Positions 38,048-48,954 of a stretch of 64,000 nt of DNA are shown piece by piece (position 1 is the stretch's first letter; each line of letters opens with the position of its first letter). A program made the translations under genes and the position numbers. The stretch lies in contig NZ_JACFSZ010000016.1 of NCBI RefSeq assembly GCF_014805525.1, forward strand, positions 1 through 64,000, in the 5' to 3' direction. The notes beneath the pieces are model-generated. The model saw only the letters and a program-made list of their open reading frames with translations, ran no database searches and was not told where the DNA came from. The DNA is from Rhabdothermincola sediminis. GTDB lineage: Bacteria > Actinomycetota > Acidimicrobiia > Acidimicrobiales > Acidimicrobilacustridaceae.

Positions 38048-38707
38048 GTGCTCTCGTTGTTGCTGCCGCCGACCTGCGGGGTGTGCCGGTCGCCTGGTTC
38101 GTCGCCGTGCGCCCGCTGCGCGTCCGAGCTCGTCCCGGCGGCCGAGACGCCGGCGCCTGCCGGCCTCGAATCGTGCCGGGCGCTGATCGCGTACGAGGGC
38201 ACGGGCCGCCTGCTCGTCACCGCGCTCAAGTACCGCAACCACCGCGAGGTGCTGGATCACATCGCCGGGCCGCTGGCGATGCTCGCCGACCCGTCGGCGG
38301 TCGACGTGGTGACCTGGGCTCCCACCACGGGGAGCAGGCGGAGAGATCGGGGCTTCGACCAGGCACGCCTCCTCGCCGAGGAGGTGGCCCAGGCGTTGCG
38401 GCGGCCGTGCCGCCGGCTGCTCGACCGGCTCCCGGGGCCTCCACAGACCGGCAAGGGCGTGCTCGAGCGGATCGGGGGGCCGTCGTTCACGGCTCGGTCG
38501 GTGGTCGGGCTGCGGGTCCTCGTGGTGGACGACGTGATGACCACGGGGAGCACGCTGTCACGGGCCGCCGCTGCGCTACGGCGGGAGGGTGCCACGGCGA
38601 TCCACGGGCTCGCGCTGGCTCGTACCCCGCGCACCGGTCCCGCTGCGGTCGAGCGGGCGGGACGGGCCCGTCAAGGACGCCCGGGCGCGCTCAAGTGTGG
38701 CGGGTGA
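38048..38707 (+). CDS. comF: ComF-family phosphoribosyltransferase-like protein
   Basis: 219 residues. The N-terminus has a zinc-finger-like Cys set (PTCGVCRS and SPCARCAS). The rest is a type I phosphoribosyltransferase fold with WAPTTGSRRRDRGFDQARLLAEEVA and the PRPP loop VLVVDDVMTTGSTLSRAAA. In Bacillus and Haemophilus homologues help natural transformation, but the family is also in organisms with no known competence. In actinobacteria the gene is usually near secA, as here. The C-terminal 25 residues are Arg/Gly-rich. Confidence 0.85.
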   Translation: MLSLLLPPTCGVCRSPGSSPCARCASELVPAAETPAPAGLESCRALIAYEGTGRLLVTALKYRNHREVLDHIAGPLAMLADPSAVDVVTWAPTTGSRRRDRGFDQARLLAEEVAQALRRPCRRLLDRLPGPPQTGKGVLERIGGPSFTARSVVGLRVLVVDDVMTTGSTLSRAAAALRREGATAIHGLALARTPRTGPAAVERAGRARQGRPGALKCGG

Positions 38708-38760
38708 GCGGCCGAAGAAGTGGGTGAATGACAACGTGGTGATCTTCCACAACGAGGCGG

Positions 38761-39030
38761 ATGATGCAGCCCACCCAGGTTCAGGTCGAGCGGTCTCTCG
38801 AAGCGCTGCGGGGCGGGAACACCGAAGCGCCCGCGTCGGTCGCGGCCGATCCCGAGCGACGGATCGAAGACGTCCCCACCGCGGTGTTCGAGGTGCTGGC
38901 CGAGTCGCCGCCGGTCCGGGTCGATCGCCTGGAGCAGGCCCGTCAGCGCCTCGTGGCTGGCGAGCAGCCCACGGCTGACGACCTGGCCCGGCGCATGGTC
39001 GGTCGGCTGGTGTGCGACCGCCTGCGCTGA
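38761..39030 (+). CDS. flgM: FlgM-like anti-sigma-28 factor
   Basis: 89 residues (ATG 38761 or 38764, with GAGG upstream). The first half looks disordered. Residues about 50-80, PPVRVDRLEQARQRLVAGEQ followed by TADDLARRMV, align with the C-terminal sigma-28-binding part of FlgM (pattern VR-x-D-x-V, I-x-x-G, then an Ala-x-x-Leu helix). FlgM holds back sigma-28 until the flagellar hook is complete. No other flagellar gene is in the window. The place between comF and secA is where flgM stands in Bacillus, which supports the call. It could instead be a FlgM-derived protein without flagellar role. Confidence 0.6.
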   Translation: MMQPTQVQVERSLEALRGGNTEAPASVAADPERRIEDVPTAVFEVLAESPPVRVDRLEQARQRLVAGEQPTADDLARRMVGRLVCDRLR

Positions 39031-39063
39031 GGGGTCACCGCAGCGGGGTCGGATACGGATCGG

Positions 39064-39069
39064 TAGGGT
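39064..39069 (+). promoter_or_regulatory. Candidate -10 box of response-regulator gene
   Basis: TAGGGT, about 45 nt before ATG 39115, so a short leader is expected rather than a leaderless mRNA. Confidence 0.35.
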
Positions 39070-39114
39070 CGGGCCATCCTCGCCGGGGTCAGATCGAAGT
39101 GGCACGACCGTGCC

Positions 39115-39771
39115 ATGCGGGTGCTCGTGCTGGACGAGTCGCCGCTGTTCAGGCGGCAGCTCATCGTCGCGCTCGAGCGGCATCCCGACATCGAGGTGAT
39201 CGGCGAGGCGGCAGAGGCTGACACCGGCCTGGGCCGCACGGCCGAACTGGTTCCTGATGTCGCCGTCCTCACCATGCGCCTCCCGCCGATGGGAGGCAGG
39301 CGCGCCGCGGTCTCTCTCCGGGAGGTCGCCCCGGGGATCGAGGTCCTGATCGTGGTCGGGCCCGACGACGATCCGGAGCTGGCGAGGTTAGCCCGGGCAG
39401 GCGTCACCGGCTTCGTCCCCTGGGAGGCGGCGACCGCGCGATGCGCCGTCGCGGTTGAAGAGCTCGTGCGCGGGCGGCCGGTCCTGACTCCTCGGGCTGC
39501 AGCTGCGGTGCTCGCCGAGTACGAGCGCCTCGGCCGCCACGCCGGCTCCATCCAGGACGATCTCTCCCCGCCCGTGCTCGAGGGGCGCGAGCGGCAGGTA
39601 CTGGAGCGCTTGGCCGACGGCTCCTCGCTCATCGGGGCCAGCGAGGACCTGGCCGGGGGTGCACCGACGGCCGCCAACCTGGTGCGCAACGCCCTGCTGA
39701 GGCTCCAACGTCATGCCAGGGCCGAGGCGATCCTGCACACGGCACCTGCACCCTCGACCGGCGGCGGCTGA
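39115..39771 (+). CDS. Atypical NarL/LuxR-type response regulator
   Basis: 218 residues. The N-terminus follows the receiver fold: [14 protein letters not shown] gives the acidic pair (Asp 7, Glu 8). The phosphate-accepting Asp is replaced by Thr 53 ([14 protein letters not shown]), and the conserved Lys is replaced by Trp 103 (GFVPWEAA). It therefore should not be phosphorylated in the usual way. The C-terminal part (about 150-205, [15 protein letters not shown] and [18 protein letters not shown]) corresponds to a LuxR-type helix-turn-helix but is weakly conserved. No histidine kinase is nearby. It may be a phosphorylation-independent regulator. Confidence 0.7.
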   Translation: MRVLVLDESPLFRRQLIVALERHPDIEVIGEAAEADTGLGRTAELVPDVAVLTMRLPPMGGRRAAVSLREVAPGIEVLIVVGPDDDPELARLARAGVTGFVPWEAATARCAVAVEELVRGRPVLTPRAAAAVLAEYERLGRHAGSIQDDLSPPVLEGRERQVLERLADGSSLIGASEDLAGGAPTAANLVRNALLRLQRHARAEAILHTAPAPSTGGG

Positions 39772-39801
39772 TCCCCGGCTGCCGGACCTGGCACCCACCG
39801 G

Positions 39802-39807
39802 TAGACT
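39802..39807 (+). promoter_or_regulatory. -10 box of secA (leaderless)
   Basis: TAGACT, with 10 nt to ATG 39818. Confidence 0.55.
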
Positions 39808-39817
39808 CGGACGTCTC

Positions 39818-42538
<2,721 letters not shown>

Positions 42539-42551
42539 GCGGCCAGGTCAG

Positions 42552-43679
42552 GTGAGCCCGATGAATGATTTCAGCGACGATCTCGCGTCCCTCCGCCGGC
42601 GGCTGGAGCAGGCGCACGGCTACCTGCGGATCGACGAGCTCGAGCGCGTCCGGCCCCAGCTGGAGACCGAGGCGTCCCGACCGGATCTCTGGGACGACCC
42701 CGAGACGGCCCGCAAGGTCACCAGCGAGCTCGCGGCCGTCACCGACGACCTCGATCTCTACGAAGGGCTGCGCCGGCAGCTGGACGACGCCGAGACGCTC
42801 TTCGAGCTGGGACGGGAGGAGGGGGACGACTCGGTCGAGCCCGAGATCGCCGCGGCGATCGCCGATCTGTCCAGCAGGTTGGACGAGCTCGAGCTACGGG
42901 CGCTGTTCACCGGTGAGTACGACGAGCGCGACGCGGTGTGCGAGGTCCATTCCGGCGCCGGAGGGACGGATTCGCAGGACTGGGCCGAGATGCTGTTGCG
43001 CATGTACCTGCGGTGGGCCGAGAAGCGCGGCTTCACCGTCGAGCTCGATGAGGTGCAGGCCGGGCAGGAAGCGGGCATCACCTCGGCCACGTTCATCGTG
43101 CACGGGCGCTATGCGTACGGACTCATGCGCTCGGAGCGCGGTGTGCACCGTCTGGTACGCATCTCGCCGTTCGATGCCAACGCACGGCGCCACACGGCGT
43201 TCGCCTCCGTGGCGGTGGTCCCGTTCATGGAGGAGGAAGACATCGAGATCGAGATCGACGACAAGGATCTCCGCATCGACACTTACCGTTCGTCGGGAGC
43301 TGGCGGTCAGCACGTGAACGTGACCGACTCGGCCGTGCGGATCACCCACCTGCCCACCGGCATCGTGACCTCGTGCCAGAACGAGCGCAGCCAGCACCAG
43401 AACAAGGAGCGAGCGATGCAGATCCTGAAGGCCAAGCTCGCCGATCTGCAGCGGGCTGAGCGGGAGGCGGAGCTGGCCGCGCTCTCGGGTGAGCAGAAGA
43501 AGGTCGAGTGGGGCAGCCAGATCCGCTCGTACGTGCTGCACCCGTACCAGCAGGTGAAGGATCTCCGGTCGGGCTTCGAGGTCGGCAACGTGGAGGGGGT
43601 GCTCGACGGCGACCTCGACGGGCTCATGGAGGCCTACCTGCGCTGGGAGCGCTCCGCCGCCGAGCCGGCCGGCGAGTAG
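42552..43679 (+). CDS. prfB: Peptide chain release factor 2
   Basis: Recognises UGA and UAA stops. 375 residues from GTG 42552; ATG 42561 is three codons later. It has the recognition tripeptide in RISPFD (SPF), the catalytic GGQ in SGAGGQHVN, and SCQNERSQHQNKERAMQIL. The frame is continuous from the start, so the programmed +1 frameshift with internal UGA that autoregulates prfB in E. coli and Bacillus is absent. It lies directly after secA, the same order as in Bacillus. Confidence 0.94.
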   Translation: MSPMNDFSDDLASLRRRLEQAHGYLRIDELERVRPQLETEASRPDLWDDPETARKVTSELAAVTDDLDLYEGLRRQLDDAETLFELGREEGDDSVEPEIAAAIADLSSRLDELELRALFTGEYDERDAVCEVHSGAGGTDSQDWAEMLLRMYLRWAEKRGFTVELDEVQAGQEAGITSATFIVHGRYAYGLMRSERGVHRLVRISPFDANARRHTAFASVAVVPFMEEEDIEIEIDDKDLRIDTYRSSGAGGQHVNVTDSAVRITHLPTGIVTSCQNERSQHQNKERAMQILKAKLADLQRAEREAELAALSGEQKKVEWGSQIRSYVLHPYQQVKDLRSGFEVGNVEGVLDGDLDGLMEAYLRWERSAAEPAGE

Positions 43680-43769
43680 GGGCGGGGAGCCCCGACCCCG
43701 CTCGGGCCCAGCTCCGGCCGGACGACCAGCCCAGATGGGGGCTGTCACCACCAGGGGTCCGGGCGCGTC

Positions 43770-43775
43770 TACGCT
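43770..43775 (+). promoter_or_regulatory. Upstream -10 box before ftsE
   Basis: TACGCT, 9 nt before GTG 43785, which begins a 21-codon reading frame that runs into the ftsE start. Confidence 0.35.
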
Positions 43776-43784
43776 GGCGGGCCG

Positions 43785-43850
43785 GTGCTCGCCAGGGCGG
43801 AGGGTGCGCCAGTCCACTCCAGAGCCCGTTGTAACGTGATCGCAACATGA
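43785..43850 (+). CDS. Possible leaderless upstream ORF of ftsE (21 codons)
   Basis: GTG 43785 to TGA 43848-43850. The stop overlaps the ATG of ftsE as ATGA, the arrangement for coupled translation. The peptide begins VLARAEGAP and ends RCNVIAT. A TACGCT box stands 9 nt before the GTG, the spacing used by leaderless genes in this window. The peptide resembles nothing I know, and the whole frame may be chance. Confidence 0.3.
   Translation: MLARAEGAPVHSRARCNVIAT
43832..43837 (+). promoter_or_regulatory. -10 box of ftsE (leaderless)
   Basis: TAACGT, with 9 nt to ATG 43847. It lies inside the possible upstream ORF. Confidence 0.55.
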
Positions 43851-44524
43851 TCAAACTCGAGCACGTCACCAAGACCTACAAGGGCAACGTCGTCGCGCTG
43901 CGCGATGCCACCCTCGAGATCCAGAAGGGGGAGTTCGTCTTCCTGGTGGGCGCGTCCGGCTCGGGCAAGTCGACCTTCATCCGCCTGCTCAACCGGGAGG
44001 AGATCCCCGAATCGGGTCGCATCTACGTGGCCGGCAAGGACATCGGCGACCTGTCGCAGTGGAAGGTCCCCTTCCTCCGCCGCAACATCGGCTGCGTCTT
44101 CCAGGACTTCAAGCTCCTGTCGAACAAGACCGTCTTCGAGAACGTGGCCTTCGCGCTGGAGGTGATCGGTCGCCCCCGCAACGTCATCCGCACACAGGTG
44201 CCGGCGATCCTCGAGCTGGTCGGGCTGGGCGACAAGGCGTCTCGGTTCCCCCACGAGTTGTCCGGCGGTGAGCAGCAACGGGTCTCGATCGCCCGGGCGT
44301 TCGTCAACCGTCCCCTGGTCCTGTTGGCCGACGAGCCCACCGGCAACCTCGACCCGGCGACCTCGGTCGGCATCATGCGCTTGCTCGATCGCATCAACAA
44401 GACCGGCACCACGGTGGTGATGGCCACCCATGACCGAGGCATCGTCGACACGATGCGCCGACGGGTCATCGAGCTCGACCGAGGTTCGATCGTCCGCGAC
44501 CAGGTGCGCGGCGTCTACGAGTAG
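43847..44524 (+). CDS. ftsE: Cell division ATP-binding protein FtsE
   Basis: ABC ATPase that, with FtsX, controls wall hydrolases at the division site. 225 residues with Walker [10 protein letters not shown] (36-44), Q-loop CVFQDFKLL, signature [14 protein letters not shown], Walker [12 protein letters not shown] and switch ATHDRG. Followed after 6 bp by ftsX and then by an M23 peptidase, the usual division module. Confidence 0.95.
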   Translation: MIKLEHVTKTYKGNVVALRDATLEIQKGEFVFLVGASGSGKSTFIRLLNREEIPESGRIYVAGKDIGDLSQWKVPFLRRNIGCVFQDFKLLSNKTVFENVAFALEVIGRPRNVIRTQVPAILELVGLGDKASRFPHELSGGEQQRVSIARAFVNRPLVLLADEPTGNLDPATSVGIMRLLDRINKTGTTVVMATHDRGIVDTMRRRVIELDRGSIVRDQVRGVYE

Positions 44525-44530
44525 GGACCC

Positions 44531-45424
44531 ATGGCCATCAAGCTCGATTACGTCGTCCGCGAGACGGGCAGCAACCTCGCCCGGAACATCACGATCACCA
44601 TCGCCTCGATCCTGACCGTGATGGTCTCGCTGTTCCTGGTCGGGTTCTCCCTCATGGTCAGCCAGGGTGTCCGCAACGCCACCGAGCGCTGGCAGGAGGG
44701 TGTCGAGTTCGTGGTGTTCATGCACGCCGACGCGACACCGGAGCAGATCGCATCCGTGCAGGCCGATCTCGAAGGCAGCCCCGAGGTGCAGAAGGTGTCC
44801 TTCGTCGACAAGAACGCGGCCTACGACGAGTTCAAGCGGCTGTTCTCCGATTCCCCCGAGCTGGTCGACAGCGTCACCCCGGAGATCCTGCCGTCGTCGT
44901 TCCGGGTCGAGCCGGTCACGAAGGACGCCGACGTGGTGCAGGCCCTGGGCAACCAGTTCCAGCAGCGGCCGGGCGTACTCAAGGTGGTGTTCGCGAGCGA
45001 CACCATCCGGCTCATCCAGCAGCTCTCGAGTCGCCTGACGATCGGCATGGCGATCGTGGCGTTCATCCTGCTCGGGGCCGCGCTCCTGCTCATCCTCAAC
45101 ACCATCCGCATGGCGATGTTCGCTCGACGGCGCGAGATCGAGGTGCAGAAGCTCGTGGGGGCCACCAACTGGTTCATCAGGGTCCCGTTCATGGTCGAGG
45201 GTCTCGTTCAGGGGGTCGCCGGTGCCGCCATGGCCATCATCATGCTCGTGGTCTTCAGGCCCTTCTTCGAGAGCTGGCTGCCCGAGGACCAGTTCCCGCT
45301 GTTCAGCGCGCTGACGACGAGCAACGTCGAGGCGTTCTGGATCTACGTGATCATCGGGGTGGTCGGTTGCCTCATCGGTACCATCGGCGCCGGTGTCGCG
45401 GTCACCCGTTTCCTCGACGTCTGA
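44531..45424 (+). CDS. ftsX: Cell division protein FtsX
   Basis: Membrane partner of FtsE that carries the ATPase signal to a periplasmic wall-hydrolase activator. 297 residues with four membrane segments (about 20-45, 170-195, 220-245, 270-292). A large outer domain between the first two (about 50-165) begins GVEFVVFMHADATPEQI. ARRREIEVQKLVGATNWFIR is the conserved cytoplasmic coupling segment. The gene next in line encodes the likely extracytoplasmic partner. Confidence 0.93.
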   Translation: MAIKLDYVVRETGSNLARNITITIASILTVMVSLFLVGFSLMVSQGVRNATERWQEGVEFVVFMHADATPEQIASVQADLEGSPEVQKVSFVDKNAAYDEFKRLFSDSPELVDSVTPEILPSSFRVEPVTKDADVVQALGNQFQQRPGVLKVVFASDTIRLIQQLSSRLTIGMAIVAFILLGAALLLILNTIRMAMFARRREIEVQKLVGATNWFIRVPFMVEGLVQGVAGAAMAIIMLVVFRPFFESWLPEDQFPLFSALTTSNVEAFWIYVIIGVVGCLIGTIGAGVAVTRFLDV

Positions 45425-45434
45425 GGCGAACGTC

Positions 45435-46637
45435 GTGCGAGGCGCCCGTCCGGTCGTCGCCGTCCTGCTCCTGGCAGCGTTGGTGGCCAACGACGTCGGG
45501 GCGGTGCACGCGCAGGACCAGTCGCAGGTGCACGGCGAATACGAAGAGGTGCTCGCGGAGGAGGCCCGGGCCCGCAACGACTACGAGGCCGCGGTGCTCC
45601 GGCAGTTCGCTCTCGCCGAGCAGGTCCGGGCCCTCGACGCGGACATCGCCTCGATGCAGTCCGGGTTGCAGACGGCTCAGGAGGCACTGGCCGCAGCCGA
45701 GGTCCGCGCTCTTCAGACCCGAGCCAGGCTGGAGGACACCGAGCGCCGGTTGGCGGAGGAGAAGCGCCGTTTTCAGGCCCAGGCCGTGGCCGCGTACATC
45801 GACGGCGGTTCCGCACCCTACGCCAGTCTGTCGGCGGCGTTGAGGAGCGAGGAGGGCCTCGATGCGCTCGCCAAGAGCCAGGTCTACGCCTCGGCGGTCG
45901 TCATCGATCGCAAGCAGCTCGTGGAGCGGTTCACGAGCCTGCGTGAGGAGGTCGACCGTCTGAGCGATGAAGCCGAACAGCGTCGCCTCGAGGCGAAGGC
46001 GGCGCGCGACGACGTGGCCGACCGGGTCGCTCAGCTCGAGCGACAGCGCCAGGAGCGTGTCCACGCGCAAGCCCAGGCCGAGGCAGCCGCGGCGGAGGCT
46101 CAGCGACTCTCCGGTGAGCTGGAGCTCAAGCGGCGGATGTACGAGCTGCGGTACGCCGAGCTGGCGACCCAGTCGGACTCGATCCGCGACGTGCTGGCTC
46201 GCCGCCAGCAGGACCAGATCCCTGCGCTCAGCACCTACGGCATCTTCCTCAACCCGGTGAAGGGCGGCCGGGTGGTCTCCGGCTACGGCATGCGGACGCA
46301 CCCGGTGCTCGGGGTGGAACGGATGCACGCCGGCCTCGACATCGACGGCGGGCAAGGCGAGCCGATCCGGGCATCCGCTGACGGCGTGGTGCTGCTGGCG
46401 GAGGAGCGTGGTGGCTACGGACTGACGGTGGTGATCGACCACGGCAACCAGCTCGCCACCCTGTACGGGCACATGAGTGCCCTCGGGGTGAAGGCGGGCG
46501 ACGCGGTGGCCCGCGGTGACGTCATCGGCGCGGTCGGCAGCACCGGTCTCTCGACCGGCCCGCACTGCCACTGGGAGGTGCGGGTGCTCGGCGTCCCCGT
46601 CGACGGGACGCCGTACCTGTCGAGGTCACCGGACTGA
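45435..46637 (+). CDS. M23 peptidase with coiled coil (EnvC/NlpD-like wall hydrolase)
   Basis: 400 residues from GTG 45435, giving a clean signal peptide RGARPVVAVLLLAALVA (AxA-type cleavage at VHA). Residues about 30-255 are a long coiled coil rich in Glu, Ala and Arg. The C-terminal 130 residues are a LytM/M23 domain with MHAGLDID (His and Asp zinc ligands) and HCHWEVR, so the zinc site looks complete and catalysis is possible, unlike EnvC. Position after ftsE-ftsX suggests that FtsX's outer loop binds the coiled coil and switches the enzyme on at the septum. Confidence 0.85.
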   Translation: MRGARPVVAVLLLAALVANDVGAVHAQDQSQVHGEYEEVLAEEARARNDYEAAVLRQFALAEQVRALDADIASMQSGLQTAQEALAAAEVRALQTRARLEDTERRLAEEKRRFQAQAVAAYIDGGSAPYASLSAALRSEEGLDALAKSQVYASAVVIDRKQLVERFTSLREEVDRLSDEAEQRRLEAKAARDDVADRVAQLERQRQERVHAQAQAEAAAAEAQRLSGELELKRRMYELRYAELATQSDSIRDVLARRQQDQIPALSTYGIFLNPVKGGRVVSGYGMRTHPVLGVERMHAGLDIDGGQGEPIRASADGVVLLAEERGGYGLTVVIDHGNQLATLYGHMSALGVKAGDAVARGDVIGAVGSTGLSTGPHCHWEVRVLGVPVDGTPYLSRSPD

Positions 46638-46689
46638 CGTCGCCGGCGGTCGGCCTGCCGGGTAGGCCGGGTTCGTGCGAGCATCGGGC

Positions 46690-47574
46690 ATGGACTTCGC
46701 CCAGATCCTCTACGACGTCGACGGGCCGGTGGCCACCATCACCATGAACCGGCCGGAACGGCTGAACGCCTTCACGATCACGATGCAGCGGGAGATGGTG
46801 GCCGCACTGGACCTCGCCGACGCGGACGACGACGTGCGAGCCGTGATCGTGACGGGTGCGGGGAAGGGGTTCTGTGCCGGCGCGGATCTCGGCGGGGGTG
46901 GCGAGACGTTCAACGCCGAGGCGGTGGTGGAGGCGACAGGAGGCGGCTCCCCCACGCCAGAGGGCAATCCTTACCCCCGGGACTTCGGCGGGCTGCTCAC
47001 CCTGCGGATCTTCCGGATGATCAAGCCGGTCATCGCGGCCATCAACGGGGCGGCGGTAGGCATCGGGGCGACCATGACACTGCCCATGGACGTCCGTCTG
47101 GCGGCGGACGACGCCAAGCTCGGCTTCGTCTTCGCCGGGCGAGGCATCGTCCCGGAAGCCGCGTCGAGCTGGTTCCTGCCCCGGGTCGTGGGTATCAGCC
47201 AGGCCCTGGAGTGGACCATGACCGCGCGGGTGTTCCCCGCTGAGGAGGGGTTGCGGGGCGGCCTGATCCGTAGCCTGCACCCGAAGGATGATCTGCTGCC
47301 CGCGGCCCGCGCGCTGGCCGAGGAGATCGCCACCAACGCGGCGCCGGTCTCGGTCGCGCTGACCCGGCAGATGCTGTGGCGGATGTTGGGGGCGGACCAT
47401 CCGATGGTGGCCCACCGAGTCGACTCCCGGGGCGTCTACTCGACGGGCCGCTCGGTCGACGCCCGTGAGGGGGTCATGGCATTCCTGGAGAAGCGGCCTG
47501 CTTCCTGGGCGATGCGTCCTTCGACCGACATGCCAGAGTGGTACCCGTGGTGGCACGAGCCCGAGTACGAGTGA
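46690..47574 (+). CDS. Enoyl-CoA hydratase/isomerase family protein
   Basis: 294 residues from ATG 46690; GTG 46675 is five codons earlier and also possible. Crotonase fold with ITMNRPERLNAFT, the oxyanion-hole segments KGFCAGADLG and INGAAVGIGATMTL, and DVRLAADDAKLGFVFAGRGIVPEAAS, where the Glu of PEAAS is the expected catalytic acid. An acidic/Gly-rich insert after GADLGGGG and the WYPWW-rich end are less usual. Substrate unknown; a beta-oxidation or side-chain degradation step is the family norm. Confidence 0.85.
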   Translation: MDFAQILYDVDGPVATITMNRPERLNAFTITMQREMVAALDLADADDDVRAVIVTGAGKGFCAGADLGGGGETFNAEAVVEATGGGSPTPEGNPYPRDFGGLLTLRIFRMIKPVIAAINGAAVGIGATMTLPMDVRLAADDAKLGFVFAGRGIVPEAASSWFLPRVVGISQALEWTMTARVFPAEEGLRGGLIRSLHPKDDLLPAARALAEEIATNAAPVSVALTRQMLWRMLGADHPMVAHRVDSRGVYSTGRSVDAREGVMAFLEKRPASWAMRPSTDMPEWYPWWHEPEYE

Positions 47575-47578
47575 CGCC

Positions 47579-48415
47579 GTGAACCGCGAGGGGCCGACCG
47601 AGCCCTCCCTGCTCCCCGCCCTCCGGCCGCCGCAACGACTCCCCGAGGTGGGCGAGGCCGTCGAGCGGGCGAGCCGGGTCGTGCTCGGGGCGGTGCTCCT
47701 CGTCGGTGACGGTGTGGCCGCGGCGCTCCGGAGCGCGACCGCCGAGCAGGAGGGGGCGGCGCCCCCGCACGGCCCGTCGGCCTGGGTCGCTGCCCGACGG
47801 GTCGCGGTGGGACTCGCGTTCGAGACGCAGCGCCGCGTCGCCCGGGTGGCCGACACCTCGGCGAAGGTGGTGCTGCCCACCCTCGGGTGGCTCCTCGGAT
47901 CGCCGATCGCCGAGCCTGCCGTGCGGCGGGTCGCCGATCGGCTCGATCGTGCCTACCAGGCGGGCCTGCTCGAGGAGCAGGCGGCTCGGGAGCTGGCGGG
48001 GCGAACGGGCGAGGCCACGGTGGAGATGGCGGTCCCGTTCATGTTGAGCGAGGTCGACCTCGAGCCGATCGTCGACCAGGTGCTGAGCGAGCTGGATCTG
48101 CCCGCTCTGGTGCAGCGGGTCATGGCGGAGCTGGACCTGGACCCGATCGTGAAGCGGGTGCTCGCCGATCTCGACCTGCCCGCCCTGGTCAACGAGGTGG
48201 TCGGCGAGCTGCAGCTGTCGAGCGTGGTGCTCGAGGCGACCGGGGGCATCACCGAGGACGTCGTCGAGCAGGTCCGTGCGCGAACCGCCTCGGCCGATGC
48301 CGTGGTGGAGCGGGTGGTGGCGAAGGTGCTCCGCAGGAGGGTCGGTGCGCCCTCGATGGCCGCATTCGACGATCACGAGCCGCCCGGAGACGCGGGTGGA
48401 GCATCCCCGCGATGA
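47579..48415 (+). CDS. Protein with five 13-residue amphipathic repeats, unknown function
   Basis: 278 residues from GTG 47579, 4 bp after the preceding stop. I do not recognise the family. Residues 159-223 are five tandem 13-residue units: VDLEPIVDQVLSE, LDLPALVQRVMAE, LDLDPIVKRVLAD, LDLPALVNEVVGE, LQLSSVVLEATGG. Units of the (D/E)PIV and PALV type alternate. They should form amphipathic helices with a hydrophobic face of Leu/Ile/Val. A helical segment near 34-52 may touch the membrane. The stop overlaps the RDD gene start (ATGA), so the two are probably one functional unit in or at the membrane. Confidence 0.65.
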   Translation: MNREGPTEPSLLPALRPPQRLPEVGEAVERASRVVLGAVLLVGDGVAAALRSATAEQEGAAPPHGPSAWVAARRVAVGLAFETQRRVARVADTSAKVVLPTLGWLLGSPIAEPAVRRVADRLDRAYQAGLLEEQAARELAGRTGEATVEMAVPFMLSEVDLEPIVDQVLSELDLPALVQRVMAELDLDPIVKRVLADLDLPALVNEVVGELQLSSVVLEATGGITEDVVEQVRARTASADAVVERVVAKVLRRRVGAPSMAAFDDHEPPGDAGGASPR

Positions 48416-48954
48416 GCGACCTGGTGTCTGACCGGCTCGGACCGGGAACGGATCTCGACTCCCTGCAGGGTCAGCGAGCGGGGTTCGTCACCCGGGCGGC
48501 CGCGTTCGTCATCGACTTCCTGGTGGTCGTGGCCGGCTATCCCGCGATCATGTGGGGCATCGGCGTGCTCATCGGGTTGGTGCGCTTCGAGCAGCCGCAG
48601 TATCCCGAGCTGCCGGATGGGCTCGAGTTGTCGATCTCCGCCGCTTGGACGTGGTGCTACTTCGCCGGGTCCTGGTACGCCGTGGGTCGCACGGTCGGCC
48701 AGGCGGTGATGGGGGTCAGGGTGGTGGGACGGGGCAGGTTCCGGGTGGGGCTCGTCCGTTCGCTCCTGCGCACCTGGGTGATGTTCCTCACCCTGTTCGT
48801 GGTCGGACCGGTGTGGCTCCTGCTCAGCACGAGCCGCCTCGCGATCCACGATCGTGTGGCGCGCACGCAGGTGATCTACGAGCGGTCACGGAAGCGGTCC
48901 GACCTCCGGGTGGGGCTCGGTCCCGGCGGAACGGCGGGGCCTCAGCCGAAGTAG
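48412..48954 (+). CDS. RDD-family membrane protein
   Basis: 180 residues from ATG 48412. RAGFVTRAAAFVIDFLVVVAG contains the Arg...Asp pattern of the RDD domain. Three membrane segments follow (about 27-48, 72-92, 118-140), and the loop TVGQAVMGVRVV is typical of the family. Function is not established; some members exchange sodium. Overlaps the preceding repeat protein by 4 nt and the redoxin gene on the other strand by 13 nt at the 3' ends. Confidence 0.8.
   Translation: MSDLVSDRLGPGTDLDSLQGQRAGFVTRAAAFVIDFLVVVAGYPAIMWGIGVLIGLVRFEQPQYPELPDGLELSISAAWTWCYFAGSWYAVGRTVGQAVMGVRVVGRGRFRVGLVRSLLRTWVMFLTLFVVGPVWLLLSTSRLAIHDRVARTQVIYERSRKRSDLRVGLGPGGTAGPQPK

Noticed and set aside
42552-42700. Programmed +1 frameshift in prfB
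   Set aside because: The reading frame is open from the start with no internal UGA, so the classical autoregulatory site is absent.
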